This document shows, one piece after another, positions 1 through 7,529 of a stretch of DNA of 12,672 bases. The stretch lies in contig DJAA01000074.1 of NCBI GenBank assembly GCA_002428085.1, positions 41,865 through 54,536 of the forward strand. Direction: 5' to 3'. The position numbers and the translations under genes were made by a program. The notes under the pieces are model-generated. The model was not told the origin of the DNA and did not search any database. It saw only the letters and a program-made list of their open reading frames with translations. The stretch comes from Sulfurimonas sp. UBA6014. Its GTDB lineage: Bacteria; Campylobacterota; Campylobacteria; Campylobacterales; Sulfurimonadaceae. Within the stretch, counting starts at the first letter, position 1. Each line of letters starts with the position of its first letter.

Positions 1-420
1 GAAAACCTTTTAAAAATAGAAGAGTTAAAAAAACGATACCCAAATCCAAATGCCCTTAACTTGCCCTGCCTTTGGATGGCTCAGTATCAAGAGGGTTTTA
101 TCTCTCTTGAAGCGATTGATGCCATTTCGCAAATCATTGATATGCCCAGCATGGAGATTTACAGAGTTGCTACTTTTTACACGATGTTTCATTTGGAGCC
201 ATCTCCTAAACTCCTTGTTGATGTGTGTAAAACCCTCTCTTGCAAACTTTGCGGCAGTGACAAAATTTTAGAGCACTTAGAGAAAAACGAGCGCATAAAA
301 GTTCGCCATGTGGAGTGTCTCGGTTCTTGTGCGACGGCACCCGTCATGCAGATACAAGATGTTTATTATGAAAACCTCACAACTGAGAAAGTCGATGCCG
401 TTTTAAAGGAGCTTTTATGA
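1..420 (+). CDS. nuoE: NADH-quinone oxidoreductase subunit E (complex I, 24-kDa type), 5' end missing
   Basis: NuoE is the thioredoxin-fold 2Fe-2S subunit (cluster N1a) that sits on NuoF in the electron-input tip of complex I in the cytoplasm. The reading frame is open from base 1, so the gene begins upstream; 139 residues are visible against roughly 160 in the family, and only a short N-terminal piece should be missing. The visible start (KKRYPNPNALNLPCLW) matches the usual helical N-terminal region, so the TTG at base 61 is not the true start. The cluster ligands are all seen: C76 and C81 in VCKTLSC and C106 and C110 in ECLGSC (numbered from base 1). An additional cysteine, C84, lies next to the first pair. 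The stop codon overlaps the nuoF ATG by four bases, and the nuoF ribosome binding site (AAGGAG, 406-411) lies inside this gene, indicating translational coupling. Confidence 0.95.
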   Translation, partial: ENLLKIEELKKRYPNPNALNLPCLWMAQYQEGFISLEAIDAISQIIDMPSMEIYRVATFYTMFHLEPSPKLLVDVCKTLSCKLCGSDKILEHLEKNERIKVRHVECLGSCATAPVMQIQDVYYENLTTEKVDAVLKELL

Positions 421-1637
421 GAGACTGTAAAATAGTTAGTCGCAATTTTGAACTGCCTAACTCCCATACTTTAGCAGTTTGCAAGGCTCATGGCGGATAT
501 AAAACGCTTGAGAAACTGGGAGAGTATTCACCTCTACAAATCATAGATATTATCAAAAAAAGCAACCTAAGAGGCAAAGGCGGAGGCGGTGCACCTGCGG
601 GTGAAAAGTGGGAACTTATGCCGCAAAATAGCAATAAGCCTTCATTTTTAGCCGTAAACTGCGATGAAAGTGAACCGGGAACTTTTAAAGACAGACAAAT
701 CATCACCAAAGACCCGCACCTTTTATTAGAAGGCATTCTCATCACCTGTTATGCCATCAAAGCAAAACATGCCTATATCTACATTCGCGGAGAATACAAA
801 CAATTTCAAGATATTTTACAAGGTGCGATTGATGAAGCCTATGCAGATGGGCTTTTAAGCGAATGTGACATCACAATTCACCGTGGAGCGGGCGCGTACA
901 TCTGCGGAGAAAAATCTGCACTTTTAGAGTCCATGGAAGGCAAACGCGGACATCCGAGACTTAAACCAAAAAACAAAGAACCTGAGTGGTTTTTTGACAA
1001 TCCAACCCTTGTAAACAACGTCGAAACTATCGCCTCAGTCCCTTTCATCGTCCAAAACGGTGCAGATGCCTACAGAGCATACGGGACACAAAAAAGTCCG
1101 GGAACATTGCTTTTTGCCATGAGCGGGCATGTAGAAAAACCGGGTGTGTATGAGGCGGAATTTGGCACTTCCATGATGGAGTACATCAACCATTTCGGCG
1201 GCGGTGTCAAAGGTGGCAAAAAACTCAAAGCGCTCATTCCAGGCGGAGTTTCATGCGGCGTTTTAACCGCCAAAGAGTGCGAAAATTTAACGCTTGATTA
1301 TGAAGCGCTTAGCAGTGTACGAAGCTCTTTGGGGACAGGCGGGATGATACTTATGGATGAAGATACCGACATGGTAATCGCCCTCAAAAACATCTTAGAG
1401 TTTTACCATGAAGAGTCTTGCGGACAATGCACCCCTTGCCGCGAAGGAACAGGCTGGAGTGACAAACTTGTCGGAAAAATTTTAGACAAACGCGGTACCA
1501 AAGAAGACATCGACAAACTCCTAGAGATAGCAGACACCATGAACGGTAAAACCATCTGTGTTTTTGCCCCCGCCGCCTCTACTGTCATAGTGAGTTTTAT
1601 CAAAAAATTTAGAGCTGAATTTGAGGCAAAATTATGA
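417..1637 (+). CDS. nuoF: NADH-quinone oxidoreductase subunit F (FMN and N3 cluster subunit) with altered nucleotide pocket
   Basis: NuoF normally takes a hydride from NADH onto FMN and passes electrons through cluster N3. The protein has 406 residues, somewhat shorter than E. coli (about 445), mostly at the ends. Visible motifs: the glycine-rich FMN loop LRGKGGGGAP (51-60), the acidic motif NCDESEPGTFKDR (81-93), GAGAYICGE (157-165), and the N3 ligands C335, C338, C341 (SCGQCTPCREG) and C381 (KTICVF). Electron transfer from flavin therefore looks intact. The part that usually holds the adenine end of NADH is different: the phenylalanine of GAGFP/GAGFS is A59, the second glutamate of GEET is K166, and the phenylalanine of KPPFP is N186. 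This suggests NADPH or another donor instead of NADH; that is inference. The start is supported by AAGGAG five bases upstream, and the end overlaps nuoG by ATGA. Confidence 0.95.
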   Translation: MRDCKIVSRNFELPNSHTLAVCKAHGGYKTLEKLGEYSPLQIIDIIKKSNLRGKGGGGAPAGEKWELMPQNSNKPSFLAVNCDESEPGTFKDRQIITKDPHLLLEGILITCYAIKAKHAYIYIRGEYKQFQDILQGAIDEAYADGLLSECDITIHRGAGAYICGEKSALLESMEGKRGHPRLKPKNKEPEWFFDNPTLVNNVETIASVPFIVQNGADAYRAYGTQKSPGTLLFAMSGHVEKPGVYEAEFGTSMMEYINHFGGGVKGGKKLKALIPGGVSCGVLTAKECENLTLDYEALSSVRSSLGTGGMILMDEDTDMVIALKNILEFYHEESCGQCTPCREGTGWSDKLVGKILDKRGTKEDIDKLLEIADTMNGKTICVFAPAASTVIVSFIKKFRAEFEAKL

Positions 1638-3007
1638 GTGAAATGATAGATATTATTGTAGATTCACAAACATACAAAGTTGAAAATGGTTCGTTACTTA
1701 TCGATTTGCTTATACGAGAAAAAATCAAAGTTCCCTATTTTTGCTACCATGAATCGCTTGGTGCTGATGGAAACTGTCGGATGTGTATGGTCGAGATAGA
1801 GGGGCAAAAAAGACCTCAAATCGCTTGTGACACACTTGTAAAACCTGGTATGGAAATCCGTTCCACTGGTGCCAATATCGAAAAAGTGCGTACCAATATT
1901 TTGGAGCTTGAACTTATCAATCATCCCGTAGATTGCCCGATTTGCGATCAAGCGGGAGAGTGTTCTTTGCAAGATTTCTATATGGACTATGGACTTCACA
2001 ACACAAAAGTTACTATTGCCCAGAAGGTAAAACACAACAAACATATTGACCTAGGCTCAAACGTCATGCTTGACCAAGAACGATGTGTTTTGTGTGCGAG
2101 ATGTACACGCTTTACCGACCAAATTACTCACACCCATGAGCTTGGTATCATCGGACGTGGAGATGAAGCAAGAGTGAGCACTATGCCTGGACGAAAACTT
2201 GACAATCCATATGCCATGAACGTGGTCGATTTATGCCCAGTAGGAGCACTTACAAGCAAAGACTTTCGATTTACACAGCGAGTCTGGTTTTTAAAAACAG
2301 CAAACTCCGTTTGTCACGGCTGTGCAAAGGGGTGTAACATCTATATTGACCACAATATCATGAAGTACAAAGATGATGTTATCTACAGATTTCGCCCGCG
2401 AAGAAATGATGCTGTCAATGGGTTTTTTATGTGTGACGAGGGACGTCTAAGCTATAAAGAACTCCAAGAAAATCGTCTTATATCGCCCCTTTTAAATGGT
2501 GAAGAGATAGATGAAAAAGAAGCCATCGTAAAAGCAAAAAATTTAATTGAAAAATGCAAAAATGAGATAACAATCATAATCGATGCAAATCTTTATACAG
2601 AAGAAATTGAGGCTATTTTAGCGTTTGCAAAAGAATTGGGCGCAAGAGTATGTTCACCAAAAGAGATATACATGGATGAGAGTTTTCAAGATGATTTACT
2701 CAGGTGTGCCAATAGAGCAGCAAATGCTCAAACGATTGAGAGACTCGGCATCGACACAAATGAGCCAAATCCATCAAACCTCATCATCAACTTTAATCAC
2801 CCACAAGATTTTAAAGCCACCTCGCTCATAAGTTTTTTAACTCACAATCGCCCTTGCTCAGGCTTATCTCTCCCTATAGCAGCTTATAGTGAAAATGAGG
2901 GGACTTTGACAAATATAGACGGCATTACCCAAAAATGCGAAAAAGCGGTCTATAAAAATAAGCCAATCCCAACCATACTTGAGTATTTACAAAAGGTGAG
3001 AGCATGA
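1634..3007 (+). CDS. nuoG: NADH-quinone oxidoreductase subunit G, compact form with a reduced molybdopterin-type domain
   Basis: NuoG carries the electron-relay clusters that connect NuoF to NuoI. All expected ligands are visible: N1b C37, C48, C51, C65; N5 H97, C101, C104, C110 (HPVDCPICDQAGEC); N4 C151, C154, C157 (CVLCARC) and C201; and the extra bacterial cluster N7, C227, C230, C234 (SVCHGCAKGC) and C267. After the N7 region, only about 185 residues remain, so the protein is 457 residues against about 800-900 in most bacteria. The bulk of the molybdopterin-oxidoreductase-like C-terminal domain is missing, yet the very end keeps a family-like motif, YSENEGTLTNIDGITQ (418-433), resembling the usual GTFxNxEGRxQ. 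This looks like an internal reduction and not a premature stop. The stop overlaps the nuoH ATG by four bases, and the start is likewise an ATGA overlap with nuoF. Confidence 0.93.
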   Translation: MSEMIDIIVDSQTYKVENGSLLIDLLIREKIKVPYFCYHESLGADGNCRMCMVEIEGQKRPQIACDTLVKPGMEIRSTGANIEKVRTNILELELINHPVDCPICDQAGECSLQDFYMDYGLHNTKVTIAQKVKHNKHIDLGSNVMLDQERCVLCARCTRFTDQITHTHELGIIGRGDEARVSTMPGRKLDNPYAMNVVDLCPVGALTSKDFRFTQRVWFLKTANSVCHGCAKGCNIYIDHNIMKYKDDVIYRFRPRRNDAVNGFFMCDEGRLSYKELQENRLISPLLNGEEIDEKEAIVKAKNLIEKCKNEITIIIDANLYTEEIEAILAFAKELGARVCSPKEIYMDESFQDDLLRCANRAANAQTIERLGIDTNEPNPSNLIINFNHPQDFKATSLISFLTHNRPCSGLSLPIAAYSENEGTLTNIDGITQKCEKAVYKNKPIPTILEYLQKVRA

Positions 3008-4299
3008 CAACTGCCGCCATCATAATAGCCGTTGCCGCTTTCGCTCTTGGGGCACTTTTAGCACTTTTAACTATCCCGATTTTGGTGTGGCTTGAGCGAA
3101 GAGTCGCAGGGCTTGTCCAAGACAGACTCGGACCAAACCGCACAAACATTGGCGGTTTTCGCCTAGGCGGAGTTGTGCAGTCTTTTGCCGATGTTGTTAA
3201 ACTCTTACTCAAAGAGGAGTACTATCCATCGCACATAAAAAATGCTCGATGGCTCTTTATGCTCGCACCCATCATCACTTTTGTAGCCGCCCTTTTAGCC
3301 TTTATGGCCATCCCTTTTGCTGATACATTAGTTATCAATGGCGAGAGTCTACGCATCTCCCCACTCCCTATCGATTTTGGCGTTTTTTGGTATATGGCGA
3401 TTAGCTCTATTGGGGTTTTAGGTGTTATCTTTGGCGGTTGGCTCTCACATAACAAATACTCTCTCTTAGGTGCCGCACGAGCTGGGTCTATGGTTGTAAG
3501 CTATGAGCTTCCACTGGGTCTGAGCATTTTAGCCTTTATCATCACCTACAACACGATAGATTTTAATGCAATGGTGCAGTGGCAAAGCGGAACGTTTTTT
3601 GGCTTTTTGCCATCATGGGGAATTTTAGTTCAACCTCTAGCTTCAATCATCCTCATAGTTGCCCTTTTTGCTGAGACAAATCGTAACCCTTTTACAGTGG
3701 CTGAGGGGGAGAGTGAGATTGTTGCGGGATTTATGACCGAATACACTGCCATGAAATTTGCCATGTATTTTATGGGCGAATATGTCGCCATGAACACGGC
3801 AAGTGCAGTCATTATTACCATGGTTTTTGGTGGCTATCAGATTCCTTGGGTCTCAACGCAGATACTGCTTGAAAACTTCTCTGTTTTTGCACTTTTGCTT
3901 ATGATACTTATCCCTATCATCGTCATGGTTTTGATACGCTGGATGCGAAAAAATAATACTGTTCGCCCAAGTGTCTCCACAGATGGCGGAAGAAATTTTG
4001 AGACGAAAGTTTTAACTTTTACTTTAGTTGGTATGACGCTTTTCATAGAAGCCATTTTATTTTATCTCGTTTTTCTAGACGAGAATTTTTTAGCCAACGC
4101 ACTCGCCGTTACCCTTTTTCAAATCGTTGTTTTTGTAGTAAAACTGATGCTATTTAATATCTTTTTTATTCTCATTCGATGGACGGTTCCAAGGTTTCGT
4201 TATGACCAAGTGCAAAAAATAGGCTGGTACTATCTGCTTCCACTTGCACTTGCAAATATCATCCTAACCGCCATCGTAGTTATAGGAGTTTCATTATGA
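3004..4299 (+). CDS. nuoH: NADH-quinone oxidoreductase subunit H with an inserted two-helix segment
   Basis: NuoH (ND1 type) is the membrane subunit that forms the quinone chamber together with NuoB and NuoD and links it to the proton channels. Family motifs are clear: VWLERRVAGLVQDRLGPNR (28-46), SYELPLGL (166-173), LFAETNRNPF (221-230), EGESEIVAGFMTEY (234-247), and the closing VPRFRYDQ (395-402). At 431 residues it is about 100 longer than E. coli or Campylobacter NuoH. The excess lies between FGGY (275-278) and the last canonical helix before IRWTVPRFRYDQ: roughly residues 283-371 contain hydrophobic stretches near 293-313 and 335-358 joined by a polar, basic loop. The conserved Gln of the AQxxSYE loop is M163 here. 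The reading frame stays open and the flanking motifs are intact, so this is not an assembly artefact by appearance. ATGA overlaps join it to nuoG and nuoI. Confidence 0.94.
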   Translation: MTTAAIIIAVAAFALGALLALLTIPILVWLERRVAGLVQDRLGPNRTNIGGFRLGGVVQSFADVVKLLLKEEYYPSHIKNARWLFMLAPIITFVAALLAFMAIPFADTLVINGESLRISPLPIDFGVFWYMAISSIGVLGVIFGGWLSHNKYSLLGAARAGSMVVSYELPLGLSILAFIITYNTIDFNAMVQWQSGTFFGFLPSWGILVQPLASIILIVALFAETNRNPFTVAEGESEIVAGFMTEYTAMKFAMYFMGEYVAMNTASAVIITMVFGGYQIPWVSTQILLENFSVFALLLMILIPIIVMVLIRWMRKNNTVRPSVSTDGGRNFETKVLTFTLVGMTLFIEAILFYLVFLDENFLANALAVTLFQIVVFVVKLMLFNIFFILIRWTVPRFRYDQVQKIGWYYLLPLALANIILTAIVVIGVSL

Positions 4300-4850
4300 G
4301 CCAAAATATGCGTGAGGGTAGCATAACAAGCGACCGTATCAAAGTCACTACAAGGCATGGCAACAGTTTCAAAGACAAACTCTATTTGCCTGCCATTTAT
4401 GATGGGGTGAAAGTCACCTTCAAACACCTTTTTAAAAACTTAAATAACATAAATGAGATAGACACCATGCGCTATCCAGAAGAGCAGCCGCAAGACATCT
4501 CAAGCAGATATAGAGGGCTTCATAGACTCACCCATAGAGCCGATGATTCCATCGCTTGTGTGGCATGTTTTATGTGCTCTACTGCATGTCCTGCAAAGTG
4601 TATTTTTATCGAAGCGACAACAAGAGAAGATGGCAAAGATGAAAAAATGCCTGCAAGTTTTTTTATAGACACCTTAGAGTGCGTATTTTGTGGTTACTGC
4701 GTTGAAGCGTGTCCTTGTGATGCTATCCGTATGGACACAGGTATTTTTGCACTTACGGGAAATAAAAGAGAGGATTTTGTCATGAATAAAGAGCAATTAT
4801 TATCGTACAAAGGTGCCTTTGGCGAGGAGTGTAGCTGTGCTAGAGATTAG
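4296..4850 (+). CDS. nuoI: NADH-quinone oxidoreductase subunit I (two 4Fe-4S clusters, N6a/N6b)
   Basis: NuoI is the ferredoxin-like subunit that carries electrons from NuoG to the terminal cluster N2 in NuoB. The 184-residue protein has the two expected cluster motifs: C88, C91, C94 with C98 (CVACFMCSTACP) and C129, C132, C135 with C139 (CVFCGYCVEACP); by family precedent the fourth cysteine of each motif ligates the other cluster. The amphipathic N-terminal part (about 29-60) that lies on the membrane is followed by MRYPEEQ and RYRGLHRL, the usual lead-in to the first motif. An additional C102 follows the first motif, and the tail ends in a short cysteine-containing stretch (ECSCARD). The start has AGGAG at 4284-4288, seven bases upstream, and overlaps the nuoH stop by four bases. 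The 3' end overlaps nuoJ by 14 bases if nuoJ starts at GTG 4837. Confidence 0.96.
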   Translation: MSQNMREGSITSDRIKVTTRHGNSFKDKLYLPAIYDGVKVTFKHLFKNLNNINEIDTMRYPEEQPQDISSRYRGLHRLTHRADDSIACVACFMCSTACPAKCIFIEATTREDGKDEKMPASFFIDTLECVFCGYCVEACPCDAIRMDTGIFALTGNKREDFVMNKEQLLSYKGAFGEECSCARD

Positions 4851-5352
4851 TATTTTTACCATTTTGGCAACATTTATGCTTGGCGGCAGTATCGCTATGA
4901 TAACAAACAAACAGACACTCTTGAGTGCTTTTGGTTTTTTAGTCGCCATGATAGGACTGGCAGGGATGTTTGCACTGCTTGAGAGCAGATTTTTAGCAAT
5001 AGCACAGATTATGGTCTCTGTTGGGGCAATTGTAGTGCTAAGCATGCTCACTATTTTAACCATCAATGCAAAAGAGGAAAATTTACCTCTAGAGCCAAAC
5101 AAGTACAAATGGATGATTTTTGCCTCTCTTTTGGTTTTGCCTATCACAGCTCTTATGTACAAAAGTATGGCCTCAGCATATGCGAGCTTTGCAACCATGG
5201 AGACTATTAACGTCAAAGTAGTCGGCAAACTTCTCTTTAGCGAGTGGGTTTTACCTTTTGAAATCGTCTCCATTTTACTATTGACGGCTATGGTCGGGGC
5301 AATAGTTATCGCTAGAAAAGATGAGATTCCAACAGAGGCAAAGAAGTCATGA
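4837..5352 (+). CDS. nuoJ: NADH-quinone oxidoreductase subunit J (ND6 type)
   Basis: NuoJ is a five-helix membrane subunit next to the quinone-coupling region. The frame is open further upstream (another GTG at 4813), but GTG 4837 is preferred because AGGAG (4825-4829) lies seven bases before it and the product then begins right at the first helix. That gives 171 residues with hydrophobic segments near 4-22, 28-48, 52-76, 91-108 and 138-160. The family pattern FLAIAQIMVSVGAIVVL (52-68) marks the third helix, and LLFSEWVLPFEIVSILLLT (132-150) the last. In other NuoJ/ND6 proteins the third helix reads VYxGA, with a tyrosine at the pi-bulge; here the residue is S61. The helix otherwise aligns without gaps. 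The stop overlaps nuoK at ATGA. Sequence identity of this subunit is always low, so the name also relies on its position between nuoI and nuoK. Confidence 0.92.
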   Translation: MLEISIFTILATFMLGGSIAMITNKQTLLSAFGFLVAMIGLAGMFALLESRFLAIAQIMVSVGAIVVLSMLTILTINAKEENLPLEPNKYKWMIFASLLVLPITALMYKSMASAYASFATMETINVKVVGKLLFSEWVLPFEIVSILLLTAMVGAIVIARKDEIPTEAKKS

Positions 5353-5654
5353 CTCCAGATATGTTTTTTCTTTTATCATCGGTTTTATTTAGCATAGGTC
5401 TTGTCGGTCTGGTTGCTAGAAAAAATCTTTTTGTGATGTATATGTCCATAGAGCTTATGCTTAGCTCTGTAAACCTTTTACTTGCCACTTTTTCAAAAGT
5501 GTTAGGGGATGCAAGCGGCTCAGTTATTGCCCTTCTCATGATAGCTGTTATCGCTGCTGAAGCAGCACTGTTTTTGGCTTTGATCATCCATATGTACCGC
5601 TCTAGCAGAACCTTAAACAGTGACCATTTTGACAAACTTGCAGAGGGGAAATAA
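5349..5654 (+). CDS. nuoK: NADH-quinone oxidoreductase subunit K (ND4L type)
   Basis: NuoK is a three-helix membrane subunit that contributes two membrane glutamates to the central hydrophilic axis of proton pumping. The protein is 101 residues, the normal length, with helices near 5-24, 27-48 and 59-83. Both key acids are present: E35 in MSIELML and E71 in AAEAALFLAL, equivalent to E. coli Glu36 and Glu72. The usual pattern IGLVGLVARKNL (16-27) lies between the first two helices. Where most homologues have a glycine after EAxx (EAAIGLAL), this one has F75. The start overlaps the nuoJ stop, and the TAA stop directly abuts the nuoL ATG, with a purine-rich GAGGGGAAA acting as the nuoL ribosome binding site. 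Confidence 0.96.
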   Translation: MTPDMFFLLSSVLFSIGLVGLVARKNLFVMYMSIELMLSSVNLLLATFSKVLGDASGSVIALLMIAVIAAEAALFLALIIHMYRSSRTLNSDHFDKLAEGK

Positions 5655-7529
5655 ATGATAAGTCTTATCGTCGTACTCCCATTTTTATCGGCTCTTTTCA
5701 TAACGGTTGTTTATCTCAGTAACACACAAGTAAAACGGTACGCTTTTTATACCCTCATAGGTGTTGGGACTCCTGCAGTGAGTGCAGTTTTATCCCTCTT
5801 AGTCGCAGCGCAACTGCTTCAGGGCGCTCCTACTATCCATCAAACCCTCTTTTCCTGGGTCAATATTGGGGAGCTTAACATAGAAGTTGCCTTTATGGCA
5901 GATAGACTGAGTGTTGTGATGATTGCATTTATCACACTTATTGGGACGCTTATTCATATTTATGCAGCAGGATATATGAAAGAAGACCCCGCTTATGGGA
6001 AATTTTTTGCCTATTTTAACCTTTTTATGGGAAGCATGCTTCTTTTAGTTTTAGCGGATAATCCTATCATGATGTTTGTCGGGTGGGAATTAGTGGGGCT
6101 TTCTTCTTACTTGCTCATCGGATTTTATCATCATGAATCTGCCAATATAAGTGCGGCAAACAAGGCTTTTATTTTAAACCGCGTAGGTGATTTTGGCTAT
6201 ATTATGGCTCTTTCACTTCTTTTTATCTCTTTAGAGGGCAATGGTTTTACCTTTGATGCCATTGAGGCAAATATCGCACTGATAGACACTACAACCCTCT
6301 CCATCATCGGCGCACTTCTTTTTATGGGAGCTATGGGCAAATCGGCGCAAATTCCCCTTTACGTCTGGCTTCCCGATGCGATGGCAGGACCAACCCCCGT
6401 CTCAGCCCTTATCCATGCAGCGACTATGGTCACCGCGGGCGTTTACATGGTTGCAAGATACAGCTTTTTATATGTGGAGATTCCTGATATCGGACTTTTC
6501 ATCGCTAGTATCGGTGCGGCTTCGGCTCTTTTTGCGGCACTTATCGCTTGCTACCAAAGTGACATCAAAAAGATACTTGCCTACTCAACCATGAGCCAAC
6601 TCGGCTATATGTTTATAGCAGTTGGTTTAGGAGCGTATAGCAGCGGAATTTTCCACGTTTTTACCCATGCATTTTTTAAAGCTCTTTTATTTATGGGCGC
6701 AGGTGCCGTCATCATCGCATTGCACCATGAACAAAATATTTTCAAAATGGGCGGACTCAAAAAAGAGCTCAAACTGGTCTATATCACGATGTTTGTAGCG
6801 ACGCTTGCCATAAGCGGCATCCCTCCTTTTGCAGGTTTTTTCTCCAAAGATGCCATCTTAGTGGCAGCGTTTGCCTCAGAGCACTATTTCATTTGGGGCA
6901 TTGGCTCGCTTACTGCCATGCTCACGGCTTTTTATATGTTTCGGCTTCTTTTTAGTGTTTTTCATGCGCAAGCAGAAACGACACACCATCTTCATGTAGT
7001 ACCAAAATCCATGACTTACCCTTTAATTCTCTTAGCCTTTGGAAGTGCGACGGTGGGATTTCTAGGGTTAAATGAAGCCTACGGTGGCACCTCTTGGTTT
7101 AACACATTTTTAGCTCTGCCCGATGTCATGCATCATATCTCTCATGCGACAGAATATATGCTCGGCGGGCTCAATGTCATCTTGGGACTTATTGGGATGA
7201 GTCTAGCATATAAAATGTTTGCAACACAGGCAAGAGAAGCACAAACAGACTCACTTTTGAAAAAAGTCCTTATCAATAAATTTTATATCGATGAGTTGTA
7301 TGACTTTATCATCATCAAACCTCTGCTTTTAAGTAGCCATTTTATCGCTAAAGTTATTGACCCTAAAATATTTGATGGCTTTATGAATCTCAATGTTTGG
7401 GGTTACACGAGTGCTGCAGCCCTTTTTTCTAAACTCCAAAACGGTAAGGTTCGCTTTTACGCACTCTATATTCTAGCAGGTGTCTCAGCGATGTCGTGCT
7501 ATATGCTTTTTAAACTAGGAGTACTGTAA
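5655..7529 (+). CDS. nuoL: NADH-quinone oxidoreductase subunit L (antiporter-like, distal proton pump)
   Basis: NuoL is the farthest of the three antiporter-like pump subunits. It has 624 residues, the normal size. Visible functional residues are E145 in GWELVGLSSYL, K229 in MGKSAQIPLYVWLPDAM, H254 in ALIHAATMVTAG, H334/H338 with K342 in FHVFTHAFFKALLF, and K398 in GFFSKDAI, covering both half-channels and the central axis known from E. coli. Unlike NuoM of this operon, the WLPDAMAGPTPVSALIH segment (238-254) is canonical. The C-terminal part after about residue 500 has a polar stretch (KMFATQAREAQ) followed by LLINKFYIDELYDF-like sequence, which in the family forms the long lateral helix that clamps the membrane arm, and a final helix near the end. 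The gene starts immediately after nuoK, and its TAA shares one base with the nuoM ATG. Confidence 0.97.
   Translation: MISLIVVLPFLSALFITVVYLSNTQVKRYAFYTLIGVGTPAVSAVLSLLVAAQLLQGAPTIHQTLFSWVNIGELNIEVAFMADRLSVVMIAFITLIGTLIHIYAAGYMKEDPAYGKFFAYFNLFMGSMLLLVLADNPIMMFVGWELVGLSSYLLIGFYHHESANISAANKAFILNRVGDFGYIMALSLLFISLEGNGFTFDAIEANIALIDTTTLSIIGALLFMGAMGKSAQIPLYVWLPDAMAGPTPVSALIHAATMVTAGVYMVARYSFLYVEIPDIGLFIASIGAASALFAALIACYQSDIKKILAYSTMSQLGYMFIAVGLGAYSSGIFHVFTHAFFKALLFMGAGAVIIALHHEQNIFKMGGLKKELKLVYITMFVATLAISGIPPFAGFFSKDAILVAAFASEHYFIWGIGSLTAMLTAFYMFRLLFSVFHAQAETTHHLHVVPKSMTYPLILLAFGSATVGFLGLNEAYGGTSWFNTFLALPDVMHHISHATEYMLGGLNVILGLIGMSLAYKMFATQAREAQTDSLLKKVLINKFYIDELYDFIIIKPLLLSSHFIAKVIDPKIFDGFMNLNVWGYTSAAALFSKLQNGKVRFYALYILAGVSAMSCYMLFKLGVL

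Noticed and set aside
61..420. nuoE starting at TTG 61
   Set aside because: The frame is open to base 1, and the upstream residues match the usual NuoE N-terminal region, so the gene is cut by the window edge.
1694..2044. Antisense open frame of 116 codons within nuoG
   Set aside because: It covers the conserved cluster-binding segment of nuoG and shows no features of its own.
1634..3007. Short NuoG as a frameshifted or prematurely stopped gene
   Set aside because: The stop overlaps nuoH by the same ATGA seen elsewhere in the operon, and the product ends with the family's closing motif.
4800..5273. Antisense open frame of 157 codons over nuoJ
   Set aside because: It mirrors a membrane-protein gene and lies wholly inside nuoI/nuoJ; the composition is that of a shadow frame.
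4813..5352. nuoJ starting at GTG 4813
   Set aside because: There is no ribosome binding site at good spacing, and the added residues are charged and unlike the family; GTG 4837 has AGGAG seven bases upstream.
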